Shown one piece after another: positions 55,725 to 64,000 of a DNA stretch of 64,000 nucleotides. The stretch's first letter is position 1; every line of letters begins with the position of its first letter. The stretch is taken from positions 2,791,093 to 2,855,092 of the forward strand of contig NW_004624855.1 of assembly GCF_000247695.1 (NCBI RefSeq), read 5' to 3'. The position numbers and the translations under genes were made by a program. Source of the DNA: Heterocephalus glaber (Eukaryota > Chordata > Mammalia > Rodentia > Bathyergidae). The notes under the pieces are model-generated. The model saw only the letters and a list, made by a program, of their open reading frames with translations. It was not told the origin of the DNA and did no database searches.

Positions 55725-55975
55725 TGGCTATGGTGGTGCACACCTGCATTTTCAGCTACAGTATTTGGGAGGTTAAGATAGGAAGATCACAAATTTAAGC
55801 TAGGAGTGGTGGCCCACACCTGTAATCCCAGCACTTGGGAGGCTGAGGCAGGAGGCCAGACCTGGGCTACATAATAAAAAGTTCGAGGCAACTTAGTGAA
55901 ACCCTGACTCAAAATTAAAAATAAAAAGGGCTGGAATGTAGCTCAACACTCTCTGGGTTTAATACTGGGGAGAAA
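55725..55975 (+). repeat. Nested B1 and B1-ID SINEs
   Basis: A decayed B1 head at 55730 (GGCTATGGTGGTGCACACC) is interrupted by a second head at about 55800 (GAGTGGTGGCCCACACC). It ends in an ID half (GGGCTGGAATGTAGCTCA). Confidence 0.75.
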
Positions 55976-56009
55976 AATCTGTATGATAAAGGTTGGCATA
56001 GGAATAAAT

Positions 56010-57000
56010 TCACAGACTCAAATAGAGATCAACAGTCTAAAAGAAAAAGCAGAGACACGTGTATCAAACCCTGATTACGACAGACCAGCAAAAGCCAGAG
56101 ACTGTTCAATACAGTAAAAAGTACTGGAAACAAAATGGTTACTTACATGGAAAAAAAATTAAAACTGGATCCCTATCTATCACTGTACACAAAATTCAAC
56201 TGTGAATGGATTAAAGGTACAGACACCAAAAACCAAACTTTAAAACTTGGCAGAAAATACTTTAGAGCCAGGGATTTACTCAGTGGTGCCACCACCTGCC
56301 TCACAAGTGCAAGGTCCTGAGTTCAATCCCCAGTACCAAAAAAAAAAAAAAAGAAAAAACTTTAGAATATCAATAACATCTACACAATCAGACACAAATT
56401 AAGGACAATTTTTTTTGTAATTACAGCTAATAAATAATGTATTGCCTATTACTGAGAGAACACACAACCTACTAAAGAGGAAAGAAAAGGAAAAACCCAC
56501 ATGTAGTCACATACTGGTGAATTTTTATATCAAAAGACAAGAAAGTTCTAAAACTTCCAGAGAGAAAACATAGGTCACATCCAGTGGGTAACCCAATATA
56601 AAAAGGACGAGACATGATCAAACATAAATACTACATCAGTAAGTCTGAAAATATTTCTTGGTGTCCAAGAAACTCCAAATATACCATTTTCAGCTTTTCG
56701 GGGGCAGAAATTAAATACTGAGTGTTGGAAGTAAGATAGTGCAGGGCCCTCCTATATTGCTAGTGGAAGTGTAAATTGGTACAACTACTATTTAAGTCAG
56801 GAGGACATTCTGTCATGAAATTGGACATTTATTTACTTTATCATCCTAGTTATGCCATTCTCAGATATCTGACACACCAGGGAACACTATACTCACATGC
56901 ACAGCTACAACAACAGGCATGTGAAAGAACATCTAATGCTTCCATGATAGCAAAAAAAAAACAAAAAACAACCCTAAGGCCCAGGAACCAAGGAGCAGAT
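56010..57000 (+). repeat. Old LINE-1 ORF2 end and 3' UTR, plus strand
   Basis: GGATCCCTATCTATCACTGTAC, AACTTGGCAGAAAATACT, then the 3' part with ATTGCTAGTGGAAGTGTAAA and CATGATAGCAAAAAAA, in the order of LINE-1 elements. An ID is inserted at 56270-56355 with short flanking ACTTTAGA repeats. No intact frame. Confidence 0.7.
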
Positions 57001-57145
57001 TAACTTTAGAAAATACACATAATAAAATATTACAGCAGTGAGAAGACCATGGTGAAAGATAACTATACCGGTGGTTTTTATTAATATACTACTGCTGTTC
57101 TCACTTTAAGTCTCAAAAAGCTACACATGGCAGGGCACACTTTTT

Positions 57146-57220
57146 ATAAAGTTAATTACACACTCAGTGCTCACTTTGGCAGCACATATACTAAAAAAAA
57201 TAAAGTTAATTACACACTCA
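57146..57220 (+). mobile_element. Retrotransposed 5' fragment of U6 snRNA with 21-bp target duplication
   Basis: GTGCTCACTTTGGCAGCACA and then TATACTAAAA at 57167-57196 match the first 30 nt of U6 snRNA with two differences. A short A run follows. The same 21 bases (ATAAAGTTAATTACACACTCA) stand at 57146-57166 and 57200-57220. The T5/ATAAAG junction fits LINE-1 endonuclease cleavage. Confidence 0.9.
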
Positions 57221-57469
57221 CACATTTTTTAATCTTTTTAATCAGACAGTAAAAAATTTTAAACACATGATGTAGGCTAATACATCCAGTGGAAAAAGAG
57301 AGAAGTAGGAAACAGTTAACAGTTGTCAAGATTCTAGATTTTTTTGAGATACGGGGTTCAATAATTATACAAAAGTGATTTTTTACAGGAAGAAGAGACA
57401 AAGGTTCATCTAGGGGTTAATGATGAGTGGATCACGCACTGGGGTTCTAACTGTCCAATTCTAGATGTT

Positions 57470-57970
57470 CGCCTGAGGCCTTGGCGGGGATGGGCAGGAG
57501 AGAGAGGAGGGCCAGTGGGCACAGGACTGGGCTCTGCACAGGGCTCTGCCCCATAGCACTAGGCTCACAGGACTTCAGTTCTTCCTGGTGCCTCGCTCAT
57601 GCAAAGGTCCCCAGAAATTGTCCTTCTCTCCCTGAAGTACCCAGTATCTTTTCCAAAGTCTTTTTCCTGCCCAGCTCAGGCAAAAGAGTGCAGAAATTCT
57701 GCCTCGGCCCCACAGCAGAGGCTCCAGAAACAGCACCTCGAAGCCCGGCCCACAGCAATCACTTCCGGAGTGGGGCCAAGAGGTGGGACTAGGGGTGGAG
57801 CCAGGACCTGACCCACCCATGAGCAAGGCTTCAGCACACCCAGTGACCTAGCCAGGAGCCAGGCCTCCTGCAGGTGGGAAAACCAGCCTGGAAGGAGAAC
57901 ATTGTGTCCGGAATGAGGTATGGTACCTCAAAAAGCTCTGCTGGTCACAGATTCCCCACCTCGGAAGCCC
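57470..57970. other. GC-rich, CpG-poor intronic patch in intron 2
   Basis: About 500 bp of unique-looking GC-rich sequence with only about ten CpG, well below what its GC content would predict. It does not qualify as a CpG island. A 103-codon plus frame crosses it without recognisable motifs. Confidence 0.5.
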
Positions 57971-57989
57971 TAAGATGCTAGGATTTTTG

Positions 57990-58145
57990 TGGGGGGAGGA
58001 TGATACTGAGGAATGCACTCAGGGTCTTCACACCAAGCTACATCCTCAGCACCTTCCCCCCGCCCCAAGACAAGTTCTCACTAAAACTTACGGTCCTCTT
58101 GCCTCAGCCTCCCACAGTGCTGGGATTACAGATGTGTGCCATCTT
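57990..58145 (-). repeat. B1-ID composite SINE, reverse, degenerate
   Basis: GATGATACTGAGGAATGCAC, CACACCAAGCTACATCCTCAG, then CTTGCCTCAGCCTCCCACAG and CTGGGATTACAGATGTG. Confidence 0.7.
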
Positions 58146-58439
58146 GGACCCTATTTTTACACTAGCTCTGAGGTTCCTCTAGTCTACTGGGAGCTCTGGT
58201 TTTTGAAGTTGTTTTGGTGGGGTTTTTTGGTTTTTTTGGGTTTTTTTGTTTTTTGCTTTCTAGCAAGTTCCTAAGTTAGTTTCTCTCTACTGCCCTCTGA
58301 AAGCCCCACATGCAAACTTCCATCCTGTTCTCATGTTAGTTCTACACCTGTCTGATGTGAAACTGTGCCCTCAAAGGAGAGTAAGCACCTAGACCCAGGT
58401 GGCCTATCAGCTCTCAGAGCCAAGAGCACACACCCTCCA

Positions 58440-58560
58440 GCAAGCTACTGATCTCTTAGGCTTCCTGTACCTTCATTTATAAGATAAGGGAAATGAAATC
58501 ACCTACTTCAAAAGGCTGTTCAATGAATTAAGTGAAATATTTTACCTAACGACATAAGAC
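58440..58560 (+). repeat. Possible MIR fragment
   Basis: CTGATCTCTTAGGCTTCC, CCTTCATTTATAAGATAAGG and CTGTTCAATGAATTAAGTG fit the 3' part of MIR. Confidence 0.55.
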
Positions 58561-58789
58561 CTACCACATAAGTGCACAACAAATTTAATCATTTTTATTG
58601 TAAACATGAATTAGCAAAATTAGATTCAAAATTGTCCCTGAGCTAACCCTGTAAGTCATTTATACAATTTGCTTTCTTGAGTTGAAGAAAAGGAGCAATT
58701 ACCACCAGGGATCCATCATCACTCTGGAGAGTTTGAAGCTCTAGGAAAATTATCTCCTTCATTGTGTCTAAGAATAAAATGGAATCTGG

Positions 58790-59100
58790 AAAGTGCTAGT
58801 TTGTATCATCACCAACTTACCTGGCAACTCAACTTACTCCTCTGGCTACCACCCGCTTTGACCAACCTTTCTTAATCCTCTGGAACCAGCTAAAACCACC
58901 TTCTATCACTCCCCTCCCTGTTGCCATAGCAAAGATTACCATCTCAAATTATTTGTAACAGATCTACAACCTCCCACAAAACTTCAACCCTCCTTTCTAG
59001 CTTTCAAGCCCTACAGAACTTGGTCCAACTCAGTTAAGACATGCCACTCTCCCAAACATCCTACTAGTGTAGTGACATGTCTGCATCAGTATCTGCCTAA
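58790..59100 (+). repeat. Possible L2 LINE fragment
   Basis: L2-like words near CCTCTGGAACCAGCTAAAAC and CTTTCAAGCCCTACAGAAC. The assignment is weak. Confidence 0.35.
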
Positions 59101-59271
59101 TGCTATACAAGGCCACAAGAAACTACAAGATTACCCAAAAAATATTAAACTCAGGCATTATAATAAAATTAAGTGGAAAACTTTTTTTTTCCCCTTTCTG
59201 AATATCTGAGTAACACTAACTAACAAATTCACTGTGGCCTCTTGGAATTGTCAAAAGATCACAATAAGAAA

Positions 59272-59524
59272 GGCTTCTGCGTCACTGTGCCACCACTCCC
59301 AGCCCAGAGAGGGAGGCTTCCGGGTCGCCATGCCACAGCTCCCAAGGCAGAGGAGGAGGCATCCAGGCCACCATAGTACCACTCTCAGCACAGAGGAGGA
59401 GGCTTCCAGGTTGCAATGCCACTTCTCCCAGCACAGAAGAGGTTTCTGGGCCTCCATAGCTCCTCTCCCAGCCCAGAGGAGGAGGATTCTGGGCCGCTAT
59501 AGCACTGCTCCCAGCACAGAGGAG
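59272..59524 (+). repeat. Six tandem 43-bp units at the LINE-1 5' end
   Basis: Six units, five of 43 bp (the last counted to where its match ends) and one of 40, each start GG(C/A/T)(T/A)TC and end CCCAG..CAGAGGAGGA. They lie just upstream of ORF1, where LINE-1 promoters reside. Confidence 0.85.
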
Positions 59525-59541
59525 GTGAGCCCCGGGGGGGG

Positions 59542-60671
59542 GTGAGCAGCACCCCCACACACACACCACAAAATGAGAAGACATGCAAACAAGCCTCAAA
59601 AACAGACTTCCAGATCACCTACAGCAACCCCAAAGGGAAACCAGATGGAAGACTGATATTCAAACACCTGGACTCCCTGAACTGGCAACAAGTGGATCTG
59701 GAAAAAATGAAATCAGAAATAATTTCTCAGATAAAAGCAGAGATTGTGCCCATAGTGTAAGACACAACTAAGAAATCTAGAAAGGAGCTGAGGAACATGA
59801 TGGAATCTCAACATAGGAAACAAATGGAATCCATAAAACAGATACAAACAGATTTCCAGGAGATTAAAAACTCCACTGAAAGTCTACACAGCAGAATGAG
59901 CCAATGTGAGGACACAATTTCAGATATAGAACATAAGATTGCAATTAATGACCACGAAAAGAAAAATTGCTTTAAAATTGTAAGGGACCATGAGAAATCA
60001 ATCCAGCAGCTGCTAGATGATGCAAAGAAGAATAACATAAGACTGAGTGGAGTCAATGAAGAAACAGGAGAGAGTGCAGACGACATAAAAAAACTGCTCA
60101 CAGAAGTAATGGCAGAAAACTTCCCAAGCAGGGGAAAAGAACTTGACATATAGATAAGTGAAACATATAGGACTCCACACCAGGGATTTAGCTCAGTGGT
60201 ATTGCCGCCTGCTGTGCAAGCACAAGGACCAAGTTCAGTCCACGGTACCAAAAAAAAAAAGATGGTAAGTAGGACTCCAACTAGCCTTGATTAAAAAAAA
60301 TCTACACATAGGCAAATAATTGTTAAGATTCCAGAAACCCAAAAGAAGAACAAAGTTCTACAAGCAGTTAAGAGAAAAGAAACAAATCACATACAAAGAA
60401 AAGCCCATCAGAATCACAGCAGACTTCTCAACGCAAACTCTCAAGGCAAGAAGAGCTTGGAGTGACATCCCAAGCATTAAAGGAAAGCAGCCTCCAACCC
60501 AGACTGATGAACCCTGCAAAACTCTCTTTCAAAATTGATGGAGAAATAAGATATTTTCATGACAAAGAGCACCTTAGGAACTTCATGAATACCAAACCAG
60601 CACTCCAAAAAATTTTAGATAATACCCTAGGAAAAGACAATGAGGATCACACCCCCAGAAAGCCCAAATGA
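59542..60671 (+). pseudogene. LINE-1 ORF1 remnant
   Basis: Frame 1 (59542 on) has NSNPKGKPDGRL-like N-terminal sequence and stops at 59758. 59797-60153 reads as a heptad-rich coiled coil followed by IRLSGVNEETGES and LLTEVMAENFP, typical of the ORF1 RNA-binding half. An ID SINE interrupts it at 60180. The C-terminal part resumes in two other frames (KPIRITADFSTQTLKARR, then PAKLSFKIDGEIRYF). A stop, a frameshift and the SINE make it non-functional. Confidence 0.85.
60180..60260 (+). mobile_element. ID SINE inserted in LINE-1 ORF1
   Basis: GGGATTTAGCTCAGTGGTAT, TGTGCAAGCACAAGG, GGTACC and an A11 tail. TAGGACTCCA stands on both sides (about 60167 and 60268) as a target duplication. Confidence 0.88.
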
Positions 60672-60756
60672 ATGAATCCACTGGGCACAACAAAAAATTA
60701 AACACAAAGAGGCAGAATCCAACAAAAAGAGAAAGTCATGAAAATGATGTCAATAC

Positions 60757-63700
60757 GTATCAGTTATAACCATCAATGTTAATGGTCTCAACTCACCAAT
60801 CAAAAGAAGTAGCCTGGCAGAAGGGGTCAAAAAGCAAGATCCAACAATATGCCGAAACAAGAAACACACTTAATTCAAAAAGAAACTCATAGGCTGAAAG
60901 TTAAAGGATGGAAAACAATACTCCATGCAACAGGAACACCAAAAAAAGCAGGAGTAGCTATCCTCTTTGCAGATCAAGTGAATTTCAAACCAACACTGAT
61001 TAAGAGAGACAAACAAGGACACTACATCCTTCTAAAGGGAACAATCCAACAGGAAGAGTCATATATGTAGCAAATGCTAGTGCATCCAACTATATAAAAC
61101 AAATACGGACATGAAAAATCATATAAGCACTAATACAATAGTAGTAGGGGACCTCAACTCCCACTGTCACAAATAGATAGATCAACTAGACAAAAAATAC
61201 CCAACGAAATACTAGAACTCAATCAAACTCTTGAACAAATAAACTTAACAGATGTTTACAGAGTGTTGCACCCCACAAAATCAGAATACACATTCTTTTC
61301 AGCTGCACACAGGTTGTTCTCCAAAATAGACCACATACCCTCTCACAGAACATGTTTAAGTAACTGCAAAGGAATTGACGTTATCCCCTGTATATTATCA
61401 GACCATAGTGTGATGAAGTTGGAGATCAACAGCAAAAGAAACCACAAAAATTTCATAAGCACAAGGAAATTGAATGACACACTTCTGAAAACCAAATGGG
61501 TCACAGAGGAAATTAAAGAAGAAATCAGACAGTTCCTTCAATTAAATGCCAATGACAAGACAACATATCAGAATCTATGAGACACAATGAAAGCCTTAAG
61601 AAGGAAATTCATAGCACTGAATACTCATATTAGGAAAACAGAGCAAGCTCAATTAAACAACCTGATGCTGAACCTCACTCAAGCTTCTAGAAAAGAAAAG
61701 CAGGACAAACCCAAAACTCATACAAGGGAGGAAATTATAAAAATCAGAGTAGAAATCAATGCAATGGAAACTAAGAGAAGAATATGAAAAAAATCAATGA
61801 AGCCAAGAGTTGGTTCTTTGAAAGAATAAACAAAATTGACAAACCCTGAGTCAACCTTATCAGAAAAAGCAAAGAAAAGGCCCCAATCCATGCAATTCAG
61901 AATGAAAAGGATGAAATTACAATGGACTCAGCAGAAATCCAGAGATCATCAATACCTACTACACCAGGAAGATAGAAAACACAGAAATGTACAGATTCCT
62001 AGATACCTAAAAAAGCCCGGGTCCTGATGGCTTCACTGCTGAATTCTACAAGACATTTAGAGAGGAACTACTGCCACTACTGTTTAAACTCTTCAGTGAA
62101 ATTGAAAGGGAAGCAATACTCCCCAATTCATTCCTAGAAGCAAGCATCACCTTGATCCCCAAAGTAGAGAAAGACCCAACTGAAAAAGACAACTACAGGC
62201 TAATCTCACTAATGAACAAAAATCCTTAATAAGATAATGGCAAACAGAATGCAGAAGATCATCAAGAAGATCATACACCCTGATGAAGTGGAATTCATCC
62301 CAGGGAAGCAGGGATGGTTCAACACATGCAAATCAATCAATGTAATACACTATATCAATAGAGCCAAGGACAAAAACCATATGATCATCTCAACAGATGC
62401 AGAAAAAGCATTTGTCAAAATCCAACATGCATTTATGATAAAAACCCTACAAAAAATTGGAATTGATGGTCTCTACCTCAATCTGATAAAAATCATCTAT
62501 GAAAAACCACAGCCAATCTCATGCTGAATGGTCCAAAACTGAAATCCTTCACACTAAAATCAGGAAAAAGACAAGGACTACTGTTCAATATAGTTTTGGA
62601 AACATTAGTCATGGCAATTGGACAAGAGAAAGAAATAAAATAAAGATAGGAAATGAAGAAGACAAATTGTCATTATTTGCAGATGACATGATACTCTATG
62701 TAGAAGACCCCAAGAACTTCACCAAAAGTCTTCTAGACTTAATAACCAAATTCAGTCAAGTAGCTGGATACCAGCTCAATACACAAAAATCAGTAACTTT
62801 CCTCTACACGAACAACAGACTCACTGAGACAGAAATAGGGCAAATAATTCCTGTCACAATAGCATCCAAAAAAACTGAAATACCTAGGAATCAACCTAAC
62901 AAAAGAAATCAAAGACCTCTTCTATGAAAACTATAGCACTCAGAAAAGAGAGATTGAAGATGATATCAGAAAATGGAAAGTCATCCCCTGCTCCTGGGTA
63001 GGCAGGATCAACACAGTGAAAATGGCCATACTTCTAAAACTGCTATATAGATTCAATGCAATCCCAATTGAAATATCAGCAGCATACTTCATGGACCTTG
63101 AGAAAACAATCCAAAAACTCATTTGGAACAAGAAGAGGCCTAGAATAGCAAGAGCAACTCTAGGCAACAGAGACATGGCAGGGTTATCACAACTCTCAAC
63201 TTGAAACTATACTACAAAGCAACTGTGATAAAAACAGCATGATACTGGCAAGGAAACAGACCTGAGGACCAATGGAACAGATTAGAAGATGCAGAAACAA
63301 CTCCAGACACACTCAGCCATGTCATCTTCGACAAAGGTGCCAAGCACCCTCACTAAAGGAAAGATAGCCTCCTTAATAAATAGTGCTGGAAAAATTGGAT
63401 TTCAACTTGCCAAAGATTAAAACTAGACCTCCATCTCTCACCATGCACTAAACTAAAATCAAAATGGATTGAAGATCTAAATATTAAAACAGAAATGCTA
63501 AACAAGCTGCAATAGAGGTTAGGTAGAACTCTTGAAGACATTGGTGCAAGAAAAGATTTTATGAACAAAACCTCAGTTGCATGTGAACTAGCACGAACAA
63601 TCAACAAGTGGGATCTCTTCTTACTAAAAAGCTTCTGCACAGCAAGAGAAACCACCAACAGAGTGAAGAGACAACCTACAATGTGGGGAAAAAATTTCAT

Positions 63701-63960
63701 CTGCTGTTCCTCAGACAAAGGTCTACTATCTAGAATCTATAAAGAACTTAAAAAAATCAGACTTTCCAAATTTAAAGACCCAGTCCAAAAACAAGCATCT
63801 GAAATGAACAGACATTTCTCACACAAAGAAGTAGAAATACCAAATAAACATGAAAACATGTTCAACATCACTGGTCATTCAAGAGATGCAAATGAAAACA
63901 ACGCTGAGATTCCACCTTACCTCAGAAAGAATGGCTGCTATCATGAAATCAACCAGTAAC
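60757..63960 (+). pseudogene. LINE-1 ORF2 remnant (endonuclease and reverse transcriptase)
   Basis: Endonuclease words in order: TINVNGLNSPIKR near 60770, QETHL at about 60861, VVGDLNSH near 61141 and LSDHSVMKLEI at about 61399. Reverse-transcriptase words: [12 protein letters not shown] near 62017, [10 protein letters not shown] near 62191, STDAEKAF near 62393 and the catalytic FADDMILY near 62678. C-terminal IYKELKK and the 3' part follow. Several frameshifts and stops (for example near 60889, 61068, 61578, 62028 and 62925) break it. There is no intact polymerase. Confidence 0.88.
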
Positions 63961-64000
63961 AAATGCTGGCGGGGCTGTGGGGAAAGAGGAACCCTGCTCC

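Larger units (their letters stand above)
59222..64000 (+). mobile_element. Long LINE-1, plus strand, running off the window
   Basis: A tandem 5' repeat region is followed by ORF1 and ORF2 remnants and the start of the sequence shared with the copy at 49504. It is at least 4.7 kb long and continues past 64000. Both frames are broken. It lies in intron 2, antisense to IGF2R. Confidence 0.9.

Noticed and set aside
57167..57199. Functional U6 snRNA gene
   Set aside because: Only the first 30 nt are present. The rest of the RNA and the upstream TATA/PSE promoter are absent.
57470..57970. GC-rich patch as the Airn promoter / imprint control CpG island
   Set aside because: Only about ten CpG in 500 bp, no tandem repeats and no clear promoter. 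It is kept only as a possible relic.
59234..59545. 103-codon plus frame (and minus frames of 68-105 codons) over the 43-bp repeats
   Set aside because: The repetitive peptide is produced by the tandem 5' units of the LINE-1. Frames open on both strands, as expected for a repeat without stops.
55064..64000. Search for IGF2R exon 2 upstream of exon 3
   Set aside because: No minus-strand frame has the domain 1 opening cysteine pattern with a phase 1 donor. Exon 2 is probably beyond the window.
1..64000. CRISPR arrays, operons or bacterial mobile systems
   Set aside because: The sequence is a mammalian intron-exon region. The tandem repeats are microsatellites or LINE-1 units without spacer structure.

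Overview
The window is nuclear DNA from a mammal, almost certainly a rodent. Coding information is a small fraction of the sequence. The rest is introns filled with rodent-type SINEs (tRNA-Ala-derived ID elements, and 7SL-derived B1 elements carrying an internal duplication of about 29 bp), LINE-1 copies, and older mammalian repeats (MIR, L2, MLT1, MER5A, mariner- and Tigger-like DNA transposons). The 29-bp B1 duplication plus an ID subfamily ending in GGTACC suggests a mouse-related or castorimorph lineage. I cannot name the species.

The only gene is IGF2R, encoding the cation-independent mannose-6-phosphate / IGF-II receptor. It lies on the minus strand, so transcription runs from high to low coordinates. 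I could place 25 consecutive internal exons (exons 3 to 27 if exon 1 holds the signal peptide), from 55063 down to 434. Every exon has AG/GT borders. All phases join, and the 3591 coding bases contain no stop. They encode the second half of luminal domain 1, all of domains 2 to 8, and the start of domain 9. Exons 1-2, the promoter, the IGF-II site (domain 11), the membrane span and the cytoplasmic tail lie outside.

Layout, in plus coordinates. 1-3.1 kb: exons 27-23. 3.1-13.3 kb: intron 22, the largest complete intron, dominated by an old minus-strand LINE-1 with nested younger insertions. 13.3-29.9 kb: exons 22-11, closely spaced, with many SINEs, a mariner fossil and an assembly gap of 100 N. 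29.9-37.2 kb: intron 10, then exons 10-8, with a (CT)25 tract close to exon 10. 37.2-55.1 kb: exons 7-3 with large repeat-filled introns. 55.1-64 kb: part of intron 2, with a LINE-1 fragment, a U6 snRNA retro-fragment, a GC-rich but CpG-poor patch, and a long plus-strand LINE-1 that runs off the window.

Intron 2 of this gene carries the imprint control element and the antisense Airn promoter in mouse. No CpG-island-like sequence is visible in the part seen here. I found no clear new biological system. The items most worth a second look are structural: a perfect hairpin in the 120-bp intron 24, SINEs abutting a splice donor, a LINE-1 lineage with tandem 43-bp 5' units and tandem 3' UTR modules, and a 5' U6 fragment with perfect 21-bp target duplications.
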